DNA from: Calocera cornea HHB12733
Lineage: Eukaryota; Basidiomycota; Dacrymycetes; Dacrymycetales; Dacrymycetaceae
Direction: 5' to 3'
DNA length: 64,000 nucleotides
NCBI GenBank assembly: GCA_001632435.1
Contig: KV424067.1
Coordinates: 3,546 to 67,545, forward strand
The translations under genes and the position numbers were made by a program. A model generated the notes under the pieces. It had not been told where the DNA came from. It saw only the letters and a program-made list of their open reading frames with translations, and searched no databases. Each line of letters starts with the position of its first letter. Position 1 is the first letter of the stretch. Below, in pieces: positions 36,981-46,712 of the stretch.

Positions 36981-37415
36981 TTACACCTTCCACCAGCCAA
37001 AGATGGTCGCCGTCTTCCTTGCACCGGACGTCTGCCCTCCGCTCCCTCCACTCCCACTCCCGCCCGTTGAGCCCGTGCTCGTCCCGTTCCCTGCGCCCGA
37101 CGCGCCCCCCTGCAAGAAGACAAGTACGCCCTCGCTCGCCTGGACAGTCACATTGGCCGCAGCGGCCGTCTCCATGCTCTCCTGTCCGACTGCGGTGCCG
37201 TTGTAGAACTGCTGTCCGGACCAGGTCACCCCCCCGACGAGGGGAGAGAGGTCGATAGTGACGGCTGGGCGCGGGGACGGGGAGGTGATGTTGAAGATGT
37301 CCATGTTGAGGAGGACGAGCCTGCTGGGTGCGGTCGTGTTGAGGGCATCGTCCCAGATCGCGTATGCGCCCAGCGTGAATGCGGCGAGGATGGATGCAAT
37401 GTGAAGTGAATGCAC
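36981..37415 (-). CDS. Solo GH79 C-terminal-domain ORF, possibly chimeric gene
   Basis: An open frame of 144 residues without intron. It starts MHSLHIASILAAFTLGAYA, then follows the C-terminal beta-sandwich domain of the intact GH79 protein (YAIWDDALNTTAPSRLVLL, FNITSPSPRPAVTIDL, VTWSGQQFYNGTAVGQ, GVLVFLQGGASG) and the same Gly/Ser-rich tail ending IFGWWKV. Against the parent it lacks 20 residues net, in frame, between SPLVG and VTWSG. The catalytic barrel is absent, so it cannot be a hydrolase. Unlike the 31.5 kb fragment it has no stop, and its new N-terminus is hydrophobic. The CPL1-like promoter repeat lies 80-225 bp upstream in matching orientation. It is either a pseudogene fragment that happens to be open or a young secreted chimera. 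Confidence 0.55.
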   Translation of the reverse strand: MHSLHIASILAAFTLGAYAIWDDALNTTAPSRLVLLNMDIFNITSPSPRPAVTIDLSPLVGGVTWSGQQFYNGTAVGQESMETAAAANVTVQASEGVLVFLQGGASGAGNGTSTGSTGGSGSGGSGGQTSGARKTATIFGWWKV

Positions 37416-37496
37416 AGAGTGTCAAATGGATGGAGCTCGAGTGATTGGGGCACTTTCACCCTTTTGGATGGAGTTTTGTCCCATAAATCGCGTCAT

Positions 37497-37642
37497 AGGT
37501 GGACGCGGACCGTTAGCAGTCTGGGTGTAGGTTACTTAGAGGGAGAAAGAGGAGTGAGAGAAAAGGAGCGGCGTCAAATCTCCTCGTGCAGCTTCCGTCC
37601 GTCGAACTCCGCCGCCGGTTGGCAGCATGGGGGCCGCGTAAG
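37497..37642. repeat. Promoter-side repeat, copy 3
   Basis: Nearly identical to about 29,690-29,836 (blocks GACCGTTAGCAGTCTGGGTG, TAGGTTACTTAGAGGGAG, AAATCTCCTCGTGCAGCTTC, CGCCGCCGGTTGGCAGCATG) and similar to 27,150-27,312 upstream of the canonical CPL1-like gene. It lies upstream of the solo GH79C frame on the minus strand. Confidence 0.85.
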
Positions 37643-37671
37643 TTATAAGGCCCTCGACTCAGGGTGCATCA

Positions 37672-37697
37672 GAGTGTAGACCGGGCGATTCTGAAAT
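37672..37697. repeat. 26-bp inverted repeat, left arm
   Basis: This 26-bp stretch (beginning GGGTGCATCAGAG) is the exact reverse complement of 39,372-39,397. Similarity extends more weakly about 12 bp beyond on one side (CCCTCGACT versus TCTTCGACT). The two arms bracket the SFK1-like gene. Confidence 0.9.
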
Positions 37698-37919
37698 AAA
37701 TGGATCGGTTATCGCCCTTCTTGCGGGCGGGGTCCTTCTCCCGCACCCCTTCCGTGAGCCTGAGCCTCTTGGTATGCAACAGCGGTAGGTGTCATGTATG
37801 GTCTACAATTGTCGTCTAACATCTATGGATACAATAACGTCGTGTCGTTGCTAAGTTTGCAGAGTTATGATTCGTGGGAAGATGTAGAGTTTCAAAACCC
37901 AATCCAATCCCTATTGCAC

Positions 37920-38920
37920 CTATGCCTGCACGGGCACTGCCGCCCCCTTCCTCGCCGGGCGGGTGAACATCGGTGCCCGGGGGGCCCCGTTCGTCCGTAC
38001 GGCGGCCGCAGGCGCCCTGGGGACATTCAATACCATCCCGGCGGTGCCTTTCGGGGCGTTGGACATCTGCGGCTGGGCGGAGGATGTTGCACCTGACCGC
38101 GCGCCCTTCGGGGCCCTCGGCGCGGTCCCCGCCATGCTCGGATCAACCATTCGTGCCTCGACGTCGCCGTCTCGCTCGTGCAGCACCGCGTTGGCCGGGT
38201 GCAGGTCCGCCCAGAACGTGACGAGGTAGAACTCGAACACGAAGGCCACGATCCACTCGATGATCGCGCCCGGGTTGTACAGGTGGCCGTTGTTGAGGCA
38301 CACGCCGAAAGCGATTGCGAGCGCGAGCTCGAGCACGAAGACGAGGATCTTGCCGTAGAAGGAGAGGGTGAGCCAGCGCGTGTTGTGCACGTTTGGCGAG
38401 CGCATCAGCGCCGCGTACTCGGCGATCGTGAAGATCGCGCTGAGGATCACACCGACCATGAACACGGCTAGGAAGGCATGGTGCTCGTGCGGGTAGCGCA
38501 GGGTGTCGAAGCCGGAGAGCAAAATCAATCCTGAAGAGTGTCAGCTGGTTACAGTGAGAAAGAAGACGCGCGCTCACCTAGACAGCCCACAAAGGCACTC
38601 GCGATGCTCAGGTAGCTGAGCCAGCGAACCTTCCTTCTCCCCGTGCGCTCAAGGATGCCCGCCCTCCTAAGCAGTCCATCGACGAGCAAGGTGGCGAAGA
38701 AGCCTATGCCGGTGATGATGCACCCGACGACGAAGAGAGGCTTGAGGTAGGTCGCGCCGCAATCGGATATGTACGCGATGCTCTCCTCCATGCTGGGGTA
38801 CTGTGGCCGGCCTTGGGCTAGCCATACGCCGAGGAGGACCCAGAGGGTGATGAACCATGCGACGATGGGGACGACGGGGACCCATGAGGGGTGGACGTGA
38901 AAGTACCGGTGCTGCAGCAT
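37920..38920 (-). CDS. SFK1: Frag1/DRAM/Sfk1 family membrane protein
   Basis: Two exons (38920-38578 and 38530-37920) join in frame to 317 residues. Hydrophobic helices: WVPVVPIVAWFITLWVLL, then the family hallmark YISDCGATYLKPLFVVGCII, GFFATLLVDGLL, a helix across the splice (SAFVGCLGLILLSGFD), HHAFLAVFMVGVILSAIF, a segment ILVFVLELALAIAFGVC and WIVAFVFEFYLVTFWADL. This six-helix plan with a ISD-GA motif fits Frag1/DRAM/Sfk1; yeast Sfk1 works with PI4-kinase Stt4 at the plasma membrane and affects phospholipid asymmetry. The cytosolic tail is Ala/Pro/Arg-rich (about 80 residues). It is the only housekeeping-like gene in the duplicated region and is bracketed by a 26-bp inverted repeat. Confidence 0.85.
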
Positions 38921-39558
38921 GGCGTGAGAGGGCGTGAGAGGGCGTGAGGTGTGGTGGACGGTGAGGCGGTCGATGGTCGCCTTGTCGTCGCTAGCTATAT
39001 GCTCAGCAGTTCGTGTGATGATGGTGGTGCAGCTGCTGGAGAGCAACGTGTGGTGTGTGTCCTGAGAGTGTGATGCAAGTGCGTAATGCGACGTCGATGG
39101 TGACCCGCCATTGCCGTATAACTCTCGGCCTGGATGGCGGCAGCTCCAGCCTGCGCGGGTGTCGGCAAATGGATCGGACGCGCACGGGTACGTCATCGCG
39201 AGTTCCGGAAAGAGCACAGCCACTGATACTCTGCACGTGTTTCGTAGCTGCGAAGTTGTTCATTGCAAACCCTGGCGGACGCAGATTAACCTATCATAGG
39301 GGCGTGCTCCCGGAAGTGTGCGGGAGAGGGACGCTGCCTCGATACAGTAACCGATCCATTGACTTCACAAGCGCCCGGTCTACACTCTGATGCACCCAAA
39401 GTCGAAGACCTCGCGGAAGATTCTCTTGGCAGCGGGGATTTGACCTTACGGCAATTGAATGGCCTGCGGTCGCTTGTTATCTGCTTTGAGCATACTTAAA
39501 TACCTGTATATGCATGCTGCACTGCATACTCCACTCGTCCTCCGCTGTGCTGTAAAGG
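38921..39558. other. Intergenic, SFK1 upstream region
   Basis: Contains the second arm of the 26-bp inverted repeat at 39,372-39,397 but no supported gene. Presumed promoters of SFK1 (-) and of CPL1-like gene F (+) lie here. Confidence 0.5.
39372..39397. repeat. 26-bp inverted repeat, right arm
   Basis: Exact reverse complement of 37,672-37,697, 1.7 kb away, on the other side of the SFK1-like gene. Confidence 0.9.
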
Positions 39559-40354
39559 ATGCGGAGTCCGTCCGCGTCGCTGTTGCTCGCCCTCTTCTGT
39601 TTCGTGCGACTGATTAACGGGTTCGCGAGTAGCGCTGGACCAGCTTGCGCTACCGTGGGATCTCCATGCTCCTGTACGTGCAACGTGCTCCTTTCCAGAT
39701 GATAGGCCGACTGACGGGCCGTGCAACCCATAGACACGGACAATCACGCCGATCACATATATGGTGTGCGCCAAATGGATACTGCGCCGATAATGGGGCG
39801 CAGTGTACGGCAGTCTATAACTGCTATGGTGCATGTTGCCAGCCCATCAAGTCGTTCCTCCGACTAACTGTGCATGCTAGACACGTGCGGCACTAATGGC
39901 GTCTGTGGCGGCCCAGGGGCCTCCTGCGACACCATAGCTCCCTTCACACATAACCAGATCTATGTAGGATGCAATACGCCTGGTGCGGACGGACATTACC
40001 CCAGCCGCACGCGGTTTGAATTGATTTTTCGTAGCGGCCGTCTGCAATCTCGCCACTCAGACCTGTATAGCAGCTTCTTCCGCAGGGATGCGCCGACGCG
40101 AGGACGAGCAGCTACCCGTTGGGCCCACGTCATGCCGCCACAGGACTGAACAACTCTGCGTATCCAACGGCGTCGCATCCTGCGCGGATCTGGCCAGCGA
40201 TTTTGAGCACTGTGGGTCATGCGGGAAAGATTGTGGGGAGACCGAGGGGGCGGACACGGTAGCGTGCGAGAGGGGCGTGTGTGTCGTGTGGAATTGCAAG
40301 CATGGGTGGAAACAGGTCGGTAGCACGTGGATCCGCATTACTGCGTCCAAATGA
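39559..40354 (+). CDS. Secreted CPL1-like cysteine-rich protein F
   Basis: Four exons. Signal peptide MRSPSASLLLALFCFVRLINGF; ACATVGSPC; exon 2 CAPNGYCADNGAQC; exon 3 CGTNGVCGGPGASC; exon 4 AVCNLATQTC, the tribasic AGMRRREDE site and the domain (CRHRTEQLCVSNGVASCADL, DFEHCGSCGKDCGETEGADT, VWNCKHGWKQVG). The first junction is ambiguous: the frame is kept only with a phase-2 splice (donor GTGCAACG), unlike the phase-1 rule of the family, and inserts THGQSRRSHIW before exon 2. The last conserved Cys of the domain is replaced by Trp (GSTWIRI), leaving an unpaired partner, so the fold may be altered. Confidence 0.78.
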
Positions 40355-41144
40355 GTCGAAACGCCGGACAGGGTTGCCAGGCCATCGCGGAGTTACCTGA
40401 ACGCCTAGCGGAGGCGGAGGGAAACGCCTCCGAGGGGAGATCACCACTGCTACCACCACCTGCTCGCAGGAGCAACGCATTGATAACCGCCGCACCTTCA
40501 GGGTGTAGCTGCTTTGGGCTTCCCTCGATGGTCGTCTGCTGTTTGCTCTGGGGCATATCAACTTCCGAAATCGCCCGCCGCTTTGGTTGCTAGGGCGCGG
40601 GATCGCAGTCTCAAACAGTGTACCGCTCAGGCACGGTTTCTTAAATCTTTCCTGTACTTCTCCCTCACTTCCCTTCGCCGCCTCTCTTCTGAGTCCAACA
40701 CGAGCCAGCGCCGCCCACCTTGTGCATGCCGCTTGTTGTTTGCGATACTCTGATCGTTCTCACGCAGCTATGCCGTTCCCGAATTGCCTCTGGCACTATG
40801 ACGCATTCCGTCCGATCCGCGAATCCGTGGAACGCCCTGCTTCCTCGCCTGAAGCTGCTGAAGTATTGCAAGCCGTTCAACGACAATGGACCCTGTGGAC
40901 CCGGGATAGCCCCTCCCAGATTCCGTCCCCGAGCGGAGTTCACCACCACCTCCACCTGCGCTGACATCGCGCAACGGAATTGTTCGTGATGACCACGACC
41001 GCAGACCACTGGAATTCGAACTTGGACGATTTCCATCGAATGTCTCTTATAACCCTACTGCAATATTCCCTCCTTGATTGAGTTTCCCACCAACTCCACG
41101 ACCTCGACCTTGTGGCCGAATATCTAATCATGCCCCCTTACAGG
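40355..41144. other. Intergenic between genes F and G
   Basis: No supported gene; several open frames lack motifs. Presumed promoter of gene G in the distal part. Confidence 0.45.
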
Positions 41145-41970
41145 ATGCATCGATCCCAATCAACTGTCTTACTCGTTCTTCTCCTCTGGGTGTATCACGG
41201 GGCGGCATTCACCATCAGCCCCGGTCCATCCTGCTCGACGTTCGGAGAGCCCTGCAGCTGTGCGTGATTCTAGCTGTCTACGGCGAGGCATGGCTCTGAT
41301 ACTTTCGCTGCTGATTTAGATGTGGCGGAAGGCGAGGACGGTCACACATATACGCTGAATGGAGCGTGCGCACCCGATCTCTATTGCGCGGATAATGGTG
41401 CTGCAGGCACCAGCGACGACGAATATTATGGTCGGCCCTGATACCCTACCTCACTTCTCTAACGCACTGATCGCTTGTGGCACTCGTGGCAGAGTACTGT
41501 GGCTCTGACGGCATATGCGGTGGTCTCAATGCCTTTTGCTCCAACACAAATCCATTCGTCCATGAACAGGTATTTCCCGGCTGCTATACTCCGAGTTCGT
41601 GGATGATCATTTACCTCGTCCTATTATACTGATGAGAGCAGAGTATACATGCAATCTTAGTGGAGAAACAGGAACTTGCGGTCTGTCGCCCACGGGAGTA
41701 ACACGCCGGCGAGCACAGGAGCAGCTTGCAATCGGGCCGACGTCCTGTCGCCGTCCGACGGACGAGCTGTGTGTGACGAATGGACGAGCGGAGTGCGTGA
41801 ATGTGAGCAGCGACTTCGGGAATTGTGGAGGGTGCGGGAAAGACTGCGGTGCGACGGAGGGAGCGGACACTGTGGAGTGCCAGAAGGGAGTGTGTGTGAT
41901 CCAGTACTGCAGAAGGGGTTGGATCATGATCGGTAATGCGTGTGTCCGCAGCGCCTCAGGTAAGTCTTAG
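41145..41970 (+). CDS. Secreted CPL1-like cysteine-rich protein G
   Basis: Four exons with phase-1 introns. Signal peptide MHRSQSTVLLVLLLWVYHGA; SCSTFGEPC; a longer exon 2 (GEDGHTYTLNGACAPDLYCADNGAAGTSDDEYY) in which two module cysteines are missing (AAG and DEYY where relatives have AxC and DNCY); exon 3 CGSDGICGGLNAFC; exon 4 YTCNLSGETGTC, tribasic VTRRRAQEQ and the domain (CRRPTDELCVTNGRAECVNV, DFGNCGGCGKDCGATEGADT, IQYCRRGWIMIGNACVR). The two missing cysteines would have been a disulfide pair, so their joint loss is consistent with a still-folding protein. Ends SASGKS. Confidence 0.85.
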
Positions 41971-42214
41971 GCTTAGCATCGACGTTGTCTCTTTCTATAC
42001 TACGACGGTCCAGCTCAAGTTGAGTTTATCATGACATGTGGCCCGACCCCTGAGTCCCTCACGACATCCGACTCCCGCTACCTCTATACATAGACGGTGA
42101 ACAACACTGACTTAGTGCATGCGCCCGATTCGGTGAGCATGTAAAGCAGAAGATCGAAGTTCATTCGGCGCCCAGTGAGCGTTCAATGATAGTGCGTCTG
42201 GGTCCTCCAAGGCT

Positions 42215-43049
42215 CTAAGCAAGAAGCCTCTTCCCCCGGTTGACTTGCAGCCACGCATGGGACTCCACACGCTCACAGGCGGCGCCTATCAGTGTCCATC
42301 CGGGGCGGCAGCTCTCTGCGAGCAAGCAAGTCAGCATACGCACCCATGGCAAGAGAACTTATGCGTACCGACGACGCAGGCCCCCTGCACACACCCAACG
42401 ATGGCGGCACCGTCGACATCACCGCAGTCGTTAAAACAAGCTCCGCAGTTCCTAAAATCCCGCCTAAGGTCCGTGCATTCCGGCCGCCCATTCTCAATGC
42501 ATGCCGTCTCCTCGGATGCAGAACACGCCTGGGCTGCCCACCAAGCATCACTGCGACGTCTTCGCTGGCTCGGCCCTGGTCCGGCTGCCGCACAGGTGCC
42601 TGTTCCTGTGTCGCAAGTGACTAGTGCTATGGTAAGAACGCAAGGTCACGAGAGACAGAGAAGTGCACGCACACCCCGTTGAATCACACTTGACGCCAGC
42701 ATAGTCGGAGGGAGAGGTGGTGGTGCAGACGGCGTTCAGCCCTCCGCATGTGCCATCCGTACCGCAAGAATCTGCGGCAGCGCGCCACCGTTATATAAGC
42801 CTCCTGCGGCAACACGCAAGGAAAAGGGGACGCACCGAAACACTGGGAGTTGGTGGTGCACGCGGCACCGGCGTCACCGCAAAACCCGTCAGGTGCACAG
42901 AATGGCAAGTCAGACGCGCAGTCTCCGTCATTGGCGCAAGCCGAAAGACCTGCAGCGGCCGCTGCTGCAGGGTCCTGGGCAGTGATGTGATTGCTGAGTA
43001 AGAGGAAGACAAGAAAATGGGCGATGAGGGAGACGTGAGGAGTGACCAT
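42215..43049 (-). CDS. Secreted CPL1-like cysteine-rich protein H
   Basis: Four exons, phase-1 introns throughout. Start MVTPHVSLIAHFLVFLLL; mature start AQDPAAAAAAGLSAC; exon 1 also carries the first module CAPDGFCGDAGAAC, unlike genes A-G where it is a separate exon. Exon 2 module CGTDGTCGGLNAVC; exon 3 FTCDTGTGTC, four basic residues (SQRRRRSDA), CSASEETACIENGRPECTDL, DFRNCGACFNDCGDVDGAAI, VGCVQGACVV; a separate last exon ESCRPGWTLIGAACERV. Gene C and pseudogene J share this organisation, so they form a second subfamily. I chose the Met at 43049 because the signal peptide follows it directly. Confidence 0.82.
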
Positions 43050-44500
43050 GGTGCGTATCCGCGCAGTGAGAGAGCAAGGCGTCGGAATAACCAAAGAAGC
43101 ATTTTCGAACACCTCAATCCCAGGCATATATGCATATTTCTAGCTCGAGCAAGAAGACCTATGTTGATACGAGCTGGCGCCGTCACGGCCGCAATTGTTT
43201 ACCAGAATGAGGTTTCCCAAAGTATGGCGGTACATGATGGATAGGACTGAAACAGGGTCCCAGCATAGAGCGACGGCCAAAACAGGCGGGACCACGGTGA
43301 GACATCTTCTCCTGTCGTCTTGATCATGATCAATATCATCCAGCGTAGTGCTGGACGGTCGAAGAAGACATATCAACACCTCGACGCGTCAAGGCTGGAG
43401 GCGATTTCCGCGTCGCGGACAGTGGGTTGGCCTATGACGCAAAATATGGGACAAAACGCCTTTCCTATAACATGAATTCAGCCATCCTGCATCTGCCAGC
43501 CAAACCACACCCGGATGCCCTTCTTTCCTCCCTGTTACCCTGCATTCACCCCTCAATTTCTGGCACCCCGTGTCCATCACGGGCCCTGCACACCTCCCTG
43601 CATTCTCCCTGCATTTTTCACCCAGTTTTCCTTTACACCGCCTTATAGTTACCTCCCTTACATGCGTTCTCACATATCTCGGAGCTCCGCATACCACGTG
43701 TTTCTCTATTTAGTGGCTGTTAGAGTGGAGGAAAGAAGCCCGATCTGACCAAGTACTCGAACAATGTTGCAAGGGGTAACTGAAGGCTAGGCGGTATTTG
43801 GCAAGACAGTGTGAAAGCCAGGACATGTACGTGCGCCCCTATGGAGGGAGAAGTGGTGGTAATGGCGGGCAAATTGCGGGTGCGGGGAGGACTTGGGCCA
43901 TCCGCGGGCAAAACACAGGGAGGCGGGGAAAGATAGGGGAAGGACAGTGCAAAACGGAGGCGGCTGCCGTGGTATTCTTTTTTGTCCCATATGTCACCTC
44001 ATAGTTGGCCTGTATCCGACGCGCAATCCCGCTAGTCGGCTTTAGAAAAGGACCGGCAGGTGCTTCCGCGTTGGTCATCTAGCGCGACGCGTCAACAACG
44101 CGCTCTCGCGTCGTGAGAAACAACGATTCACTTGGTACACAGTATTCACCAGTTTGACCAGTTTGAGTCGCCGCCTACCCCGTACATTCACACCGAGCTC
44201 TCAATGCCGGCGCACTACCACCCAACTGCGCAACAGCCTGGGCGGAACCCTGCGGCCCAGATGGTCGCGCTTAAGTGTTGGTGCTGGAGAAGGACAGCTG
44301 TACGGAGAAAGTGATGACGGCGTCCCCGATGAGAGGACCCTAAATCCCCAATTCATTGACTCGAATGGGCACCAGCCTACTGGCGCGAAATGGAGGGCAT
44401 CCTGGCATGTAGCCCGTATATCGAGCCCACAAGCCCATGCTCGGAAGTTTGCAGCGACGAATGGCAGAAATCGAGCATCTTCCTGCACCGCTACATGTAG
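43050..44500. other. Intergenic between genes H and I
   Basis: About 1.45 kb without supported gene. It holds the shared upstream side of gene H (-) and the 3' side of pseudogene I (-). Confidence 0.45.
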
Positions 44501-45149
44501 TTAATCGGCGCGGCGCACATACTGATTGCCGACCTGGGTCCACCCTCTCCTGCAACTCTGAACGACACAAACCCCCATCACACACTTCACGGCGTCTCCA
44601 CCTTCCGTATCCCCACAGTCTCGTCCACACGAGCCACAGTACTCAAAGCCACTGCTCACATCCACACAAGCCGCCCGCCCATTATACACACAAATCTCAT
44701 CCGTGTCGTGTCAACAGGCCGTCGGGCCTATGGGCTGCTGCTGACGCTCGCGACGTCGCACGCCCCGTGAAGAGGCCAGCATGCAAATACCGGTGCCTTG
44801 GGCGACTGAGCACGTGTAAGCTGTGGCAAGTCTCAGCACACTGGCATCTCTCAAAATGCTGCGTTATTACCCGGAGAAAAGCACGTCCTTGTCCCCCCAA
44901 AAGAGGTCTGGAGCGCACCACCCAGTTACGGTGCCTTGCTGACGGCCGATACTCCCCGTATCTGCCCATCGCATCGCGAATGGGTGAGAAACCTAGTTGT
45001 CTCAGAAGCGGAAACTTACACGAAAAAGGAGTTCCAGCTTTAATGCACTGCATCTCGGCCGGGACGGGAGCGAGGCCGTCTACCACACGCATTACCGAAA
45101 ACAAAGCCAGGAGAACATACGGATGGAGCAGCAACATCGTCTTGCACAC
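44501..45149 (-). pseudogene. CPL1-like pseudogene I
   Basis: The first exon (MCKTMLLLHPYVLLALFSVM, signal-like, then QCIKAGTPFSC) and the last (AYTCSVAQGTGIC, VRRRERQQ, GPTAC...EICVYNGRAACVDV, YCGSCGRDCGDTEGGDAV, VQSCRRGWTQVG) are recognisable. The two middle exons with the CxxxxxC modules cannot be found in the 200 bp between. The last exon has an in-frame TGA directly after GPTAC, where relatives have an Arg codon, and the final Cys is replaced by Tyr (GNQYVRR). Non-functional as a family member. Confidence 0.83.
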
Positions 45150-45389
45150 CAGCAGCGGGAAGAGGTGGGAGGTCTCCGTGCACTAATGAAGAAGATCAAC
45201 AAAAAGGATGTCTAGATAGACATGCCCAGCCGCACACCATGCCCGCGTAATTCGACAGCCATGTGGAATTCAGGTCTTCTTGCATAGCTTACATATAAAA
45301 GCCAGAATTGAGACAGGTCGCATGGGAGTGCACAAGTGTGTGGAACCCCTCTCTCAGATTGGGCACTCGCCCCTCTTCTTCTGCCGCGT
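45150..45389. other. Short intergenic between two pseudogenes
   Basis: No gene; similarity to the 3' side of gene H was not traced. Confidence 0.35.
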
Positions 45390-45733
45390 TCAGGCGTAGT
45401 CGGAGGCGGAAGCTGTGTTGCAAAAGGCGCCCTGCCCTCCGCATATGCCCTTTGAGCCGCAGTCGTCTGCTCTATCTCTCAGCACCGCGTGATAACAGGG
45501 AGCTAAAATGCCCACATACCCCAACAGAGCTCACCGCCAGCACACGACGCCCCGGCGTCACCGCAGAATCCGTCCGGGGCGCACAACGTCATGGATGGGG
45601 CGCAGTCCGAGTTGCTGGTGCACGCTGTCAGGCCCGCAGCGGCTGCAGCGACCGGGTCCTGCGCGGTGCTGGACCGGCTCAGTACGAGAAAGACGAGAAG
45701 TGGGGCGGCGACGGAGAGGCGAAAGGCGACCGT
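45390..45733 (-). pseudogene. CPL1-like pseudogene J (start lost, truncated)
   Basis: A paralogue of gene H. The frame aligned with MVTPHVSL begins with ACG in place of ATG, then VAFRLSVAAPLLVFLVLS and AQDPVAAAAAGLTAC, CAPDGFCGDAGASC, an intron with normal GT...AG ends, and CGSKGICGGQGAFC, and stops at TGA after SDYA where H continues GVKCD. The CPL1 domain exons are absent downstream. The lost start codon and the missing domain make this inactive. No other in-frame ATG precedes the signal region. Confidence 0.82.
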
Positions 45734-46712
45734 GCTGCCTACAGTATCCTCGCGGGCCGGTTGTATGATACGAGTATAGATGCAGACGTGAGCTGAAGGG
45801 ATCGAAGACTCAGATACGTCCTGCCATAGCCCGAGCCACCGGCATATTTATGTGAGTTCCATTTCCATTTGTGCTGGGGAAGACACTCCGGCTTGTTGAC
45901 ACGAAGCGTCGGCAACGGCCAACGACCAACAGGAGGACGGTCGTTGACAAGTGCATCTGATGTCGCTCAAAGCCCGGTTGTCGCTTGACGTCCAGTGACG
46001 ACAGCCTGCGGACGCAAAATCTATGGGTTGTGTTGTCCTTGCTGTAGCTATTTGAGGAGCACAGAGCCAACATACAGCAGAGTTGAGGTGCACAAAGGGA
46101 CTGGAAAGGCGGGGAAGAGATATGACCATCCTATCGACGTGTCGATGCGCGACGGGCCGACGCGCGAGGACCGTTCGGTTCCGCGCCCCCGCACAGTATC
46201 CGATGCGGGGCTTACTCGGACGGACCGCACGTTCGCGTGCCCGACGGTCAGCTTTGGAACAAGACTACCCCCGGTGAGCATATGCATGGGCCTGGGGGAA
46301 GGGTGAAGTCATGCATGACGACAGCGGCTTCGGAGCCGAACAGTTTCTCCGTCTCGACCGCAAGGACATGTATCCCCGAGGGCGATCATCTGAACTGCTT
46401 GCCCAAGAGTCCGTACTCGTCCAATTGACAGTTATGCTTGACATTTGACAAAAATTTCCGTCTCCGGGCTCGGGAGATAGGAATTCGGTGCTTAATGCCG
46501 AAATAGGCTTACTGTATTCAGCAGCATGCTTGGCCGGGCGTTCGACTGTACTGAATGTCGTTCCCGGGCGAGCAAACGAGCGAGCAAGGAGGCTAGCTAC
46601 GTCCGGCCGGACTGGGCCAGCGCGCGCGTAGGTCGCCTGAGCGGGTACTGCGTAACAACCATGCACTTGATTCATTTATCCGCCTTACTCTCCGCCTATT
46701 CCCGCGAGCCGC
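45734..46712. other. Intergenic, end of accessory block
   Basis: About 1 kb separating the pseudogene cluster from the dienelactone hydrolase gene. No supported gene or repeat. Confidence 0.45.

Noticed and set aside
32000..46000. Transposon as the cause of the repeated segments
   Set aside because: No transposase, reverse transcriptase, long terminal repeats or target-site duplications were seen; repeats track gene copies and their flanks.
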